Assembly: GCA_963931865.1 (NCBI GenBank)
Contig: OZ007512.1
Span: forward strand, 5,292,883 to 5,356,882
Length of the DNA: 64,000 nucleotides
Source of the DNA: Axinella damicornis
Taxonomy: Eukaryota > Porifera > Demospongiae > Axinellida > Axinellidae
Reading direction: 5' to 3'
Part shown: in pieces, positions 32,201-43,620 of the stretch
Layout of the letters: each line of letters starts with the position of its first letter
Numbering within the stretch: the stretch's first letter is position 1
Position numbers and translations under genes: made by a program
Notes under the pieces: model-generated
What the model saw: the letters and a program-made list of their open reading frames with translations, nothing else
Told to the model about the DNA's origin: nothing
Databases searched by the model: none

Positions 32201-33715
32201 CACAGAGGGTTAGACAGTAACACACTTACACAAGCATATGCAACACAGAGACTCAGCTCAGGTAGCATGCATTCATGTAATTGTGTTGTTGGACTCAGTT
32301 AAGACTCTCTAAGTTTATTTTAGTGTATGTAATGGTTAAGTCATTCTTTGCTTCAATAGTTTCTTTGTGCGCCTCAATGGCTAATGTGGATTTTGTTGAT
32401 TGGCTAGTCCAGTCTGTCCAGTCTGTCCAGTCTGTCCGGTTTTTTGATCTGTGCACTGCTAGGGCCTCTGTTTTTCCACACTTGTATCATTCTCAGTCTT
32501 ATCTCAGTTTTGTTCAAGTTGCCATCTATCACTGCTACTGTTGAAGTGAAGTTTGACACTGAAACTGTTCAGTTATCTGCATGGTAGCTAGATTAACTTG
32601 CATGCTTCTAGAGTCGAATGCGAATCGTACGTAAGCATAGCGAGTTCGAATTCTAGTCTGTCTAGATTGGCAATTTGTCAGTTTGCAAGCATTGATACCA
32701 AGAAAGGCTCATAATATACATGTGTACTAACACAACACATATGGAACATAATAGCTAGTCTCCCAAAAGAGCACCCGTCTCCTGTGGTGCACCTTACATG
32801 CTCACTGAACAGAGGGTGGGGGCTCTTTCCAGTGTTTCTGCATTCACCCCCAAAAGAGCGTACACCATTGTTTATGTAGCAGCTAGCGTGTGTGTCAGAG
32901 CCATGTCATCTACATCACAGGAGTCACTAGCACTGTCATCTGTTCTTCATGCTCACTCAAGTGCTTGATGAGGTCCCATGTGAGGGATTGAGGTCCCGTG
33001 TATCTTCGTCTCCATGAGCAAGCCAACACATACACCACAGATATGACACGGATGCAGAGACTCAGATTTCCAGCAAGCAAGTTTTGTTACCTCAGATGTG
33101 TGTAGCGCTTCTCGAAGCTTCGCAAATGCACTCCATTTTTGTCTGTCACATGAGGCACAAGACTAGGGTAAGGGTGGGTGCTCCATTTGAGTAAACTTTG
33201 ACCCTATACAGGAAATTGAGCCTTAAGTGGGGGGTGAGTGTTCTTTTGAGGGTGGGTGCTCTTTCGTGAGACTACGGTATACACCATGTGCACACAATAC
33301 AATCATGTACGCAGAACAAATGAGGATTTAGCTCAGACTGCAAACACCAACTGAATTAAACTAAAGCCATTGGGCCACGTAGTGCTTCCCAAAGCTTCAC
33401 GAATGCATTCCAGTTTGGTCTGTCACATGAGGCACAAGGCTGGTGCAAAGGTGCTCATTTGAGTAAACTTTGACCCTATACAAGAAATTGAACCTTCAGT
33501 GGAGGGTGCAGGTGTTCTTTCGAGGGTGGGTGCCCTTTCGTGAGACTACAGTATACACAATGTGCACACAATACATGTACACAGAACAAACGAGGACTTG
33601 GCTTGGAATGCATCATGAGAGCTGAGAGCCAAATTGACACATTACATCTACACCGCAGTGCTCAGGATACGACAGTCAGAGCCCTCATGTTTCTAGCTTC
33701 CCTTGGTCTGATATT

Positions 33716-33761
<46 letters not shown>

Positions 33762-36700
33762 GCACACATACGTACATACAAGACACCACTGCACACACAC
33801 AACTGCACAATCACACACACAATGTCATGTGTATACTTATCCCACATGAACACACACAGACACATGCCCACACAACGTACAGTAGCACGCATGATTGTAC
33901 TAATCACACATAATACACCGACATATCACAACAATCACATTATTCAGAATACCACTAGCTAACTGAATCACCGCTCACAGCAGCACAACTGGCTGCATGG
34001 GTTCAAATTCCAAGGTTTACCCAAAGCTCAACGAGGCACAAATCAATCCAGGGAAAGCTGCTAGGGTCGACAGTGAAGCACCGAGCTGACCAACAGCTCC
34101 AGCAACAGAGTTACACAGGCAGACATCCTGGCACGTAAAGACACCTCATGCTCAAATAACTTATCACGGGTATTATTATTACCGATACTCTGAATCAGTT
34201 CAAATGGCAACCACACTGCTGGTGGCTAGTGCAACAGGTAGGGCAAACTAATGATGCCTCAGGTCTTCCTCTCACCTCATGGATATGCATCCACCAGCTC
34301 ATACTATACAGCTAGCATCGTTCCCATACGACCCAGGCTGCTTTGTATGGTAGGCGGCTAGCTTATTCTGCAAAGTGTCACCAAAAGTAAATCCATCACA
34401 CATTGGGTCTGATTACCAGATCAACACTCCTACCATTGAGCCATGCAGACCCCTCGGCAGAGGAGTGCAACACGGGTTACTAGTGGACTAGTCTACAGGC
34501 AGAATAGTTTACAGCTTGTAATTACCAATTAGTGAGCTTGACATCATGGGAAAGAACTGCTTAGGAGAGAAGCTCGCTAAACAGAAAGGTGAAGAATATG
34601 GTGGGATTGCTAAAGGGAGCTGTTACATTAGGATGTGTGAAGAAAAAATAATCTGGCTATAAATTTTTTACCTGAGACGTGTGTTCAGAATTGTTAGCAT
34701 CTTTACTGTCATGATCAAAATAGCCCGGATTACTTTATGATATTAAAATCAAGTGCCAATAGTTGGCCATCAACTGCTTGATTCAGTATCAAACACGCGC
34801 ATTATTCACATCTGTACCTTTGACATATTTGGCAGTCTCATCTGCCTGCTTGTAGAGGTTTTTTGACTGTAGAGTTCTAGTTACAGCCCTCCAGGAGGCG
34901 GTGGGAGATCTGACGTAGTAGTCTACCATGGCCTCCATTCTGTGATGATTACTCTGGTAGAGCCTTCTGATCTCCACCCTCTTAGAGAGTGGCAAACCAA
35001 GCCAATGACCTAGGTCCTCCCAGCGGCGCTCTACCTCCTTCACCACCTCCATGAGGCTGTCAGTGGTGAGGGTGGGGTCAGCTGGGTGGGGAGACAAAAT
35101 GGGGAAGATATAGTGTGTGTGTTGTAATTAATCAACAATGACCAGTCATGTCCTTCCTGTTTTATCAACGAAGTCAAGCCAGGAAGAATCAGGTTCACGT
35201 GCAGAATCCAAACACAAGCACACGCAATGCATGGGTACCTACAGTGACTAAGTGGGCAGGTGGCAGGTGGGGGCACAGTAATTATTGGGTGACTTTGAAT
35301 CCCAACATCAGACAACACACTATTGCATTGAGTATGTCCCTTGTATTAGTGCAGTGCACTATAATAATGTACTTGGAGAGGGTCATGGTACTGGTGTGCT
35401 AACAAACTATACTATCAATACTTGGTCAGACTGTCACCAGTAGAGAACTTCAATTCTGAAATGTTTAGACTACTCTTTGGTAGTCCTCTTCAGTCAGTAA
35501 TGCACAACTCTACTGGTGACAGTCCGACCAAGTATCCATAGTATAGCACTATAATGATGAATCCACACACAGGGAAAACAAAAAGGCTGGGTAATGCAAA
35601 GCAATCATGTATTATGGGAATTCTGTAATGGGACGTGAATGTACCGAACGTCTGTATCTTCAGTTACTTCCCACTGTGAATATTTTACAAGTGTGTTGTA
35701 GTAAATCATGCCTCTTGCATGGCAACCATAGGTACATGTATACTAGCCATGCATGGAGTATACACAAGTAAGCCAGTGAGTAGACCCTCTATTAGTGTGC
35801 ACACCGCACAACACAAGTCCGATTACAGGTAGTCATGAAATGCACATACCTTTTGGCAAGTACTGTTTCGTCTTTGCCAGTGCTCTCTCCTCTCCCTCCT
35901 CGTACAGTACGCGAGCCAGCGTCTCCCAGGAGGGATCTGGGTGAGTGTTGACCCAGTACCCTCCCACAGCATGGCTCTTCTCCTTCTCTGAGGATGACTG
36001 TTGCTTGATTTCCTGTACCTTGGAGTCTGGGATATAAAGTCCAGATGTCAACTGGTCAATGTGATCTCCTCGGGCCACCCTTTCCCAGTCTCCCACCACC
36101 CCCATCACCTCCGCCACATTCTCCACAGTGATGGTGGGGTCTGAGGGAGAGACACAAGCAGAGGAGAAGGATGAGAAGGGGAGGACAGTGAGGAGAACAG
36201 CAAATAAACAATGTTGTGGTCACCATCAGTTAATCCACTCCATGCTAAGTCACCTGGAAGCATCTGATAATATTCAATCAGGTGATCACCTGATTGTACA
36301 CTATAGTCCCTATATAAATAATATTATAGTATGAGTAATGTGCACTATAATTCACAATGGCAATTGGCCCACAGAACACAGTTGGAGCGATCTATGTTGT
36401 ACATAAGTTGGGGATAGGCTCACAGCACATGGTTGGATTGTACTACAACATGCAACATAAGAGAATTGGTAACAGTCACCCACGTAGTATGGAAAACACT
36501 GTAGTTTACATACACACTGATGGTACTGATGAGCAAAACACACTGATTCTCATGGTGGATATGAGGGTAAAGAAGTGTGGCAGTAATCCTGAATTCATAA
36601 CACAATGTAAAGTACACTAAGGTACAATAGCCATGCTGGAGTATACAATTACTACACAAGTAGGCCAGTGAGTATTGGTGTGCATCCATTACACCACAGA

Positions 36701-37468
36701 AATTGCACAGTACAAGGGATTGTCATTGCCATAGCAACGGAAACCTGGAACTTTATTTTAGGTCTTCTGTGGTAACCACCTCAGGAGTGACAGAAACAAG
36801 AAAATGTAGTCATGGAAATACTTAAACCCACATGCTGTAACATGTGCAATAACACATTCTCACAGAACAACACAATTCATCTAATACACATGGTCTCGCA
36901 TACACACGTGATCGCCAGATTACAGTGACAATCAACATTACTCTGTGTAACCTCAAAACTTCACCTTAGGTAGTACGTATACTGAGGCAGTATCGCAATG
37001 GTGGAGGGTACACATACAAACCCTACAAACATAAACACTGCCTTATGCATTAACAGCAGGGCCACAGGAAGTGGTACGGGCCGTATGCTCATGGCTGCAC
37101 CAGTTTAGACCTGATCTTGCAGTGCTTATGATAAGATTTCGCCTTTGCTCTGACACAATGTCAGACCATCCCAAATTTGACCTGACATCCACACATGTTG
37201 TCCTGACACTACTTTGTACGTGCACTGTCCCATCCTGGGTGTGTGCATCGAAGTACAGGGCTAGGAACAGCTCAGCCTCTACATTCAGTGTTGCCATCAG
37301 CTTGTATGCTAACAAGTGAGTCTTTAAAAGACTTGATGTGTCTCGGCACGACTTGGTATCAGCTCAGAATCGTGCAGAGGACATGGCAGCTGTTTAACCC
37401 TTTATGACTGCAAAACCTGTTAGCAATGAGAATATCTTTGGAGGTTCTGTGTGAGCAAAAAGGGTGGG

Positions 37469-37506
<38 letters not shown>

Positions 37507-40500
37507 GGGAATGTTCACCCAAAGGGTGAAAGCAGCATGGTAGCCAGGTGGGCCATTATAATTCATAGCTAAATGGACCTAGACAAAACCTTGTTGAAGG
37601 CCAATTCTTTCAGCAATTATCTAGCTAGCTAGCTAGAGCTGCGTGGGTGTAGTTAGAGAGAGCCATGGTAAGTAGATTTATGAGCAGCCAAGTAAAACCC
37701 ATACTCAATTTTGATGATGTACTTCAAGGCTATAAATACGATTGACACCCTGAGGAGCTTCTCTGGAATTTCGCAACGTCAGCACATGCACTAAGAACGA
37801 GCCTGGTGAACGACCTTGCGGAACTTGTCCTGACAAATTTGCAGCTCAAATGCGTAATTGACCGGATATACAGAGAAATTGACCGGAAAATGTCCGTTGA
37901 CCGGCCGTTATCATAAGCACTGATCTTGGTTTCCTTCCCAGATTACATGCATGTACTATAGTCTGGGGAATAGACTACTACACATGCACATGCCTATCTT
38001 GTTACTCCGTGTGTGTATGTGCAGCAGGGGTAAAGTGATTGCCATGTCTGTCAGTCTGTCTGTTTGCTTATTACAGTCAGTAACGCACAACTCTACTTGT
38101 GACAGTCCAACCAAGTATCCATAGTATAGCACTATAATGATGAATCCACACACAGGGAAAACAATTAGTCTGGGTAATGCAAGCAATCATGTATTATGGG
38201 AATTCTGTGGAAACTGACTGTAATGGGACATAAATGTACCGTACGTCTGTATCTTCAGTTACTTCCCATTGTGAGTATTTTACAAGTGTTTTGTAGTAAA
38301 TCATGTCTCTTGCATGGCAACCATAGGTACATGTATACTAGCCATGCATGGAGTGTACACAAGTAAGCCAGTGAGTAGACCCTCTATTAGTGTGCACACT
38401 GCACAACACAAGTCTGATCACAGGTAGTCAAGAAAGGCACATACCATTTGGCAAGTATTTTTTCACCATAGCTGCGGCTCTCTCCTCTCCCTCCTGGTAC
38501 AGTACGCGAGCCAGCCTCTCCCAGGAGGGATCTGGGTGAGTGTTGACCCAGTACCCTCCCATAGCACGGCTCTTCTCCTTCTCTGAGGATGACTGCTGCT
38601 TGATTTCGTGTAGCTTGGAGTCTGGGATACTAAGTCTACAGATACCCCCCACCTTCTCCCAGTCTCCCACCTCCCCCATCACCTCGGTCACATTCTCCAC
38701 AGTGAGGGTGGGGTCTGAGGGAGAGACACATGCAGAAGGGGAGGACAGTGAGGAGAACAGCAAATAAGCAATGTTGTGGTCATTCCAGTCCATCAGTTAA
38801 TCCTCTCCATGCTAACTCAGCAGAACCACATCATATTCTGGATAATGCTCCATCATGGCCTTTGTATCTGGTCATGTGACTGTACACTATTATTAATATA
38901 GTACACAAGAGTGACCATAATCCCACAATGGACGTATACAATTGGCTCACAGAACACAGTTGCAGTGATCTACATGTATGGTGTACATCAGTTGGGGATA
39001 GCTTGTAGCACATGGTTGGATTGGGGCATGCAACATAAGAGAATTGGTAACAGTCACCCACATAGTATGGAAACACTGTAGTTTACATACACACTGATGG
39101 TACTGATGAGCAAAACACGCTGATTCTCATGGTGGATATGAGGGTAAAGAAGTGTGGCAGTAATCCTGAATTCATAACACAATGTAAAGTACACTAAGGT
39201 ACAATAGCCATGCATGGAGTATACAATTACTACAAAAGTAGGCCAGTGAGTATTGGTGTGCATCCATTACACCACAGAAATTGCACAGTACAAGGGATTG
39301 CCATTGTCATAGCAACGGAAATTTTTTTAGGTCCTCTGTTGTACACCTCAGGAGTGACAGAAACAGAAAAAGCTTACACACATGCCATAACACATGCAAT
39401 AATATGAACAACACAGTTTATCAAATTCATATGGGCTCACATACACAGGTGATCACCAGATTACAGTGACTGTCAACGTTGCTCTGTGTAATCTCAAAAC
39501 TTCACCTTAGGTACGTACGTATACTACCACAATGGTGGAGAGTACACATACCAACTCTACAATATTAACATACTGCCTGGTGCATTAACAGCAGGGCCAT
39601 AGGAAGTGGTATGGGCCGTATGCTCATGGCTGCACCTGATCTTAGTCTCCTTCCCAGATTACATGCATGTACTATAGTCTGGAGAATAGACTACTACACA
39701 TGCACATGCCTATCTTGCTACTCCGTGAGTGTATGTGCAGCAGGGGCAAAATGATTGCTGTGTCTGTCAGTCTGTCTGTTCGTATATTACACAAAAACAG
39801 CTGCATTTTGAGAGGTGAAGGCGCTCTTAAAGGCTGATTTTAGAATGTACGTGTAGTGTCTATATAACTCACAGACCAGAGATCCAATCGGCAGGCTGGA
39901 TGAAAGTGGAAAGCATTCTCTATCCAAATTATCGATCAAAACCACACCTTGATTTCAATATTGATTACGGTAGGCTTAATGCATGTTGATATTCATAAAG
40001 CACACAATCCGTGCAATCCGATCGTTGCTGCAAACAGGTGATCCCCTGCAAGTAGTGCACGGGGTAAGTGCTCTACTGGGCACTCTTGTTTGTGTATAGA
40101 ATTGGTGAGGCCCTCCACCAACATGCATGATGTTGTTCACAAAGTGTGGATTTGGAAAGATTTACTGGACGTCCCAACATGTCTCATCCTATTCCTTCCA
40201 AGTTGTGCTCCAATCAGCTCAACAAAATTTGATACTGAGCATGAAATATTCATGCCAAAGTATAGTCGCGTCAGACATACCAATCACTCTAATTAGACGT
40301 CTCTGGCTCAACAGGTGATATCCACTCAACATTCAGAGCTACCACAAAGTTGAAAGCACCCTCACAAACAACCATGTGGAAGGATGGCACAACAAACTCA
40401 GCTGGTGGCTGGAAAAAGTGGGATTGTAGAGAAGTATGACTGGGACGAGAAGGAGGGTCCAACTTAGCATTATAGCCACAGAACATGTCCCTTCAAACGT

Positions 40501-41055
40501 AGTTGGATGCTCCTTCCCATTATGGGTTCCTGGTACTAGCAAGTGCTGTACTGATACTAAAATGATGAGGGGTATTTCTGCCGGTACTGGCGTTAGGTCA
40601 ATAAAATAGTAGTAGACACACTGGGAGTTGACGAAACGAGAGTAGATCAAATGGGAGTACATCCTTACGATCATCTCCATACGTTTGGTCGTGCACATGT
40701 TGATATGGGGCATGCTTGCTCATGTCAGGAAGGACTTATACACTGTACAAGAATGTGGATACACTGATGGAGTCACATGACTTACCTAGGACAGGTTCAG
40801 CATAATGCCGGAAGGTGTCAGCAACACCAGTCATATTGGATCCATCTAATTTCAGAATGAGGCGCCTCCATGATGGTTTTAAAAAAAACCAGACATGGAC
40901 CCAAGTCCCCACCACAGCATGAAGTCGGTCATCATCAGATTGGTGTTGTAACCCAATCGCATCTACTCTGGAGCTACCGAGAAGCGCCTCCCCCAGTGTC
41001 CTCCAGTGCACTCCCTGCACAGCAGTCAAGACATTGTCCACTGTGAGGGGTGGGG
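28951..41055 (-). CDS. Gene A: multi-Death Roc/COR-like GTPase
   Basis: Predicted exons (minus strand, 5' to 3'): 41055-40786, 38714-38445, 36140-35850 and 35081-34818 (one Death-like fold each), 32036-29916 (GTPase plus COR-like region), 29658-29578 and 29412-29365 (short Pro/Ser/Thr-rich linkers), 29205-28951 (Death). All have GT-AG sites and all are phase 1-1. The predicted protein combines Death folds, which bind other Death folds, with a Roc-like nucleotide switch: G1 GAAGTGKS, G3 DTGGQ, G4 GTHKD. The likely role is an intracellular signalling scaffold or sensor in cell death or innate immunity; this is inferred from domains. The start codon and any exon upstream of 41055 were not found. 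A donor GTGAGT at 28945-28950 suggests further 3' exons; reading through it instead gives a stop at 28904-28906. Confidence 0.8.
29365..29412 (-). CDS. Gene A linker exon 2
   Basis: 48 nt, phase 1-1, acceptor ATTCCTCAG, donor GTGGGTAT. It encodes TTTSGTPTQSSQVIT. Its partner in gene B (61284-61349) is 18 nt longer but shares both splice sites. Confidence 0.75.
29578..29658 (-). CDS. Gene A linker exon 1
   Basis: 81 nt, phase 1-1, donor GTAAGTTT. It encodes VSSPQRGAVCPPPQSPPPLQ then VSTLDPL, a Pro/Ser-rich linker. The matching 69-nt exon of gene B (61534-61602) supports it. Confidence 0.8.
29916..32036 (-). CDS. Gene A Roc/COR-like GTPase exon
   Basis: A single 2,121-nt exon (~707 residues), phase 1-1, acceptor CCTATCTTGTAG, donor GTGAGTAG. 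From the exon start: P-loop GAAGTGKS at residues ~27-34 (31959-31936); a Ser/Thr/Pro-rich insert of about 100 residues; G3 DTGGQPQFHEVLP (DTGGQ at 31491-31477); G4 GTHKDL (~31230-31213). Then comes a COR-like region, LTKAECFAAAERFHFDEESF...LHNLNILFYYKD...FCDPMVLLAKITEL, and a conserved C-terminal part (SLLLYFPHSPLVGVFCALAA). THKD as G4 and DxGGQ as G3 are features of Roc domains in Roco proteins. The open frame continues upstream to an ATG at 32145, but the acceptor and the matching junction in gene B support the shorter exon. Confidence 0.88.
32287..32720. mobile_element. Solo LTR, 434 bp, 5-bp TSD
   Basis: Begins TGTTGG and ends TATACA (TG...CA). It is flanked by the 5-bp direct repeat TGTGT (32282-32286; 32721-32725). 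The paralogous intron of gene B has the uninterrupted site ATTGTGTACTAACAC near 63960-63974. No internal coding sequence. Confidence 0.85.
33719..33755 (+). repeat. CA dinucleotide repeat
   Basis: (CA)n run, nearly perfect, followed by CA-rich sequence to about 33870. The open frames across it are composition artefacts. Confidence 0.95.
34818..35081 (-). CDS. Gene A Death-like exon 4
   Basis: 264 nt, phase 1-1, acceptor CTCCCCACCCAG and donor GTACAG. It encodes LTTDSLMEVVKEVERRWEDL...LPLSKRVEIRRLYQSNHHRM...ASWRAVTRTLQSKNLYKQAD. The helix pattern and the two tryptophans fit a Death domain. Confidence 0.83.
35407..35546. repeat. 140-bp inverted repeat in gene A intron
   Basis: CTATACTATCAATACTTGGTC pairs with GACCAAGTATCCATAGTATAG, followed inward by CTGTCACCAGTAGAG and CTCTACTGGTGACAG. 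Only the right half is present in the duplicated intron at 38083-38130. Confidence 0.85.
35850..36140 (-). CDS. Gene A Death-like exon 3
   Basis: 291 nt, phase 1-1, acceptor TCTCCCTCAG and donor GTATGTGC. It encodes ITVENVAEVMGVVGDWERVA...IPDSKVQEIKQQSSSEKEKS...PSWETLARVLYEEGEERALA. It carries an extra ~7 residues (around DHIDQLT) compared with its sister exon at 38445-38714. Confidence 0.85.
37471..37505 (+). repeat. Poly-G tract (35 G)
   Basis: Run of 35 guanines in a gene A intron, present in only one of the two duplicated exon units. The minus (coding) strand carries poly-C. Confidence 0.9.
38445..38714 (-). CDS. Gene A Death-like exon 2
   Basis: 270 nt, phase 1-1. It encodes LTVENVTEVMGEVGDWEKVG...IPDSKLHEIKQQSSSEKEKS...PSWERLARVLYQEGEERAAA. 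It is a near-copy of the exon at 35850-36140, together with its flanking introns. Relative to that exon it lacks a few residues after the first tryptophan. Confidence 0.85.
39791..40785. other. Gene A intron, nothing clear
   Basis: No exon with good splice sites and no Death-like motif was found here. A minus-strand open frame at 40339-40713 resembles no family I know. Confidence 0.4.
40786..41055 (-). CDS. Gene A Death-like exon 1
   Basis: 270 nt, phase 1-1, acceptor CCACTTCAG and donor GTAAGTCAT. It encodes LTVDNVLTAVQGVHWRTLGE...SSRVDAIGLQHQSDDDRLHA...KPSWRRLILKLDG...ADTFRHYAE. The two conserved tryptophans (WRTLG, SWRRL) and six-helix spacing fit a Death fold of ~88 residues. It is the most diverged of the four. 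Confidence 0.78.
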
Positions 41056-41879
41056 CTGAAGTGGAGAGGGAGGGGGAACAGTGTGAAATAAAACTAATGT
41101 CCTGTAACACGACACACGAATCCCTCTGTGTACCCTTTCATACATAACAACATTTTGTGCTGTAACACATACCAAAGTGGTGTCAGTGTGTACTGAGCTG
41201 GCAGAGGAGGTGAGAGGACATGTAACTCACACTGACAGTTTAAACCTGACAGCAGATATCAGCCTGACCCGTATACTACCATCCGGCTAGGACAGTGACA
41301 TGATGCAAATACTGCCAGTGTCCCAGATAACATAATCATTTAAGAGTTATGTGATCTCTGACCCCCTTAGTCTCATGGGATGAGGATCGATCTGGGGACC
41401 TGCTATTTAGCAGTTTGTCCCGCTGCACTGTAGAGTGTGACCAATCACATTACAGGATGTCATCATTCTACCACTACCAAGTCTTGCGGACACCAACAGA
41501 GAGCTAGGACTGGTTTGTACAACTATTTCAGGAGCTGTAAAGTACATCTCAGAAATTGCAAGCTACTGTTCAGGCAGTATGCTGTTCAGACCCACAGGAA
41601 ACTGAACTGAGTGATTGCTCTTGCTAGTGGGTGCATCCACGTGTGACCAGAGCTTTGACAAAGGGTGAGGGGGAGCAATAATTGCCGAACTGCTTAACCA
41701 GCTGGAGTAACATAAGTACACCTCATGAATACCATTTTGCACACAGGTTGCAGCTGTTGTATATTCGGACATCTTTCCATTAATTTTGAGTGACTGATCA
41801 ACATCAGGGACTCTATAGCTTGGGGTCCACATTAAGACTGAGAGGAGCTGATTGAGATTATCTAACAGCGATGGTACAC

Positions 41880-42047
41880 TAGCATCCGTATGCTATACGC
41901 AGGACTCCCTGGAAGATCAGCCAAGTGGCTAAAAGACATATCCTGTCTAAACTTGAATTAAAATTTATCTATTCACACTATTTTTATATGGGCTAGAGGG
42001 TGGTTCGGGTTGGGTTTACGTAAATACAATATAGCATACGGATGCTA
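41880..42047. mobile_element. 168-bp element with 18-bp perfect TIRs
   Basis: TAGCATCCGTATGCTATA (41880-41897) is the exact reverse complement of TATAGCATACGGATGCTA (42030-42047). The interior is A/T-rich and non-coding. I see no clear target-site duplication. Confidence 0.8.
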
Positions 42048-42849
42048 ACATAATGTCACCAATGGCTTGTCTGATTGTGGGGGGTACATAATATCATCCT
42101 CACTACGGAGGGCTAGATCAGTTAGGGTCTGCACGCCTTGTTACTTCATATCCAGCTAATTGAGGTACTGTTGCTGATGGCATGTTTTGGGGGTGGGGCT
42201 GTGACAGGACACTGCATTCCACGGTATCCAATAAATATTGCACTGACTTTACGCACAGCTGCAGCAATGGTGGCAGTGAGGGAGAACAGCTGCAGCAATG
42301 GCGGCAGTGAGGGAGAACAGCATGCTAAACAGCAACTTCAATCCAAGGGTTTTGCAGTGCAGTGTGTGTGTATCGGCCAGCAGCCTAGAGCTCAGATCCT
42401 GGGATCTGGATTCTGGACCCAAGATCTTTACTGTGTAACTGTAGTGTTCACTAGACATCTAGAGCCTCCACCCTTGACCTCAGAGGCAGCAGCTTAGGGG
42501 GGGAAACTCTCCCATAGCCACAATAATTATATGGTTGCAATCGTGGTCACAACTGGTCACTGGCGACTCACAATGCAGCCTCAGGCCCAGGCTCTCTCTG
42601 GAAAGAGCCTGGGACTGAGGCTAGTCACAAATTATGCTGCTAAACTTGTGGCAGCTAGTACTTTAGCAATAGTGAATATCAGGCGGAAGCATGACAATTA
42701 CTGGAGTGGCCACCCCTTGCTGGCAGAGCTTGAATCAGGCATAATTTACTCCCCATCATCACAGCTTGGACAGAGGGGACATTATTCACTGGATAACACT
42801 GTCTGCCCATAACACACTGGTGAGGACATTATTAATGTCTGAGGGCAGT

Positions 42850-42851
<2 letters not shown>

Positions 42852-42883
<32 letters not shown>
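42852..42883 (+). repeat. Poly-G tract (32 G)
   Basis: Run of 32 guanines. Confidence 0.93.
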
Positions 42884-42885
<2 letters not shown>

Positions 42886-43620
42886 AAGTACACACCATAA
42901 CACTGTATGCATGGTTGGCTCAGAGCAAGATCTCAAGGTCTGAGAACCGTAGTGCCCTGCAAATCATAAACATGTATAGCCATGAAGATGTGGCAAAATT
43001 AGATGTTCAGCATCTTGTGCCTGAAGAGTGTATTTGGGGGAGGGGGTAGAGGAATGTGACCTCAGACTCTCTAGTCTACTGGGCAAGATCCCATTCCACA
43101 AGGAGATAATGGTTCTGGGGAGCAGCTTGTCCTGCTACACAGCAGTTTCTCCTGCTACACTGTAGTGTGTGACTCAATCAGATTACAGGAAACGGCATTA
43201 CATTTTACCATATTGCCAAACCAATTCTTTAGGGGTTGGTTAGCTTAGTCTCGCGGGCCAGACATTCATGGTGCGCACGGATAGGGAAAAAGAACGTCTG
43301 GTCAATTTGGACAGGTTTTTGTGGACGTCGCTGGAATGATGGCAGCACCAATCTGATTGGAGAGTGTTTATATTTACCTTCCTTCCGTATTGCTCACATG
43401 ATCCGCACATATTCAAACGTGAATAAGAACAGATTCGCAACTTTACAGTTGCAAGCGAACAGCACGAACAACATGCAGACATTAATTGCTGATCACTGAC
43501 ATCGAAGAGCAGCAGAGCAGACACTCGTGACATTTGCTATGACGTCACTACCTCCATGCCCCGGAAACTTGTCTATAGTGACCAGCACTGGGGTCCATAA
43601 TTAAAATTCTGGGAGGCAAA

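Larger units (their letters stand above)
32037..34817 (-). other. Intron of gene A with solo LTR and repeats
   Basis: Holds the solo LTR (32287-32720), an element-like segment starting TAGTCTCCC at 32756 and ending GTGAGACTA at 33274, a diverged direct copy of its right half (33385-33550), and a CA run (33719-33755). I see no extra exon. Confidence 0.6.
35495..39790. repeat. Tandem exon-plus-intron duplication
   Basis: 35495-38070 and 38075-39790 are direct copies including a Death exon each (35850-36140; 38445-38714) and flanking introns. Shared blocks include CCATAGTATAGCACTATAAT, TGAGCAAAACACGCTGATTC (one mismatch), GGAGTGACAGAAACA and GATTACATGCATGTACTATA. The second copy lacks the segment corresponding to about 37083-37925. 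Confidence 0.88.
41056..43620. other. Upstream of gene A, no firm gene
   Basis: Contains a 168-bp TIR element (41880-42047), a 32-G run (42852-42883) and a segment at 42113-42230 resembling 47980-48080. A minus-strand 89-codon open frame lies at 41563-41832 (MWTPSYRVPDVDQSLKINGK start) and has no recognised domain. First exons of gene A may be hidden here. Confidence 0.4.

Noticed and set aside
33540..33962. 140-codon His/Thr-rich open frame
   Set aside because: Driven by the CA repeat; no other support.
40339..40713. 124-codon minus-strand open frame
   Set aside because: Lies in an intron of gene A, has no recognised motif and no splice sites at its ends.
41563..41832. 89-codon minus-strand open frame upstream of gene A as its first exon
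   Set aside because: No Death-like pattern, no convincing phase-1 donor, and it ends in a stop; left unassigned.
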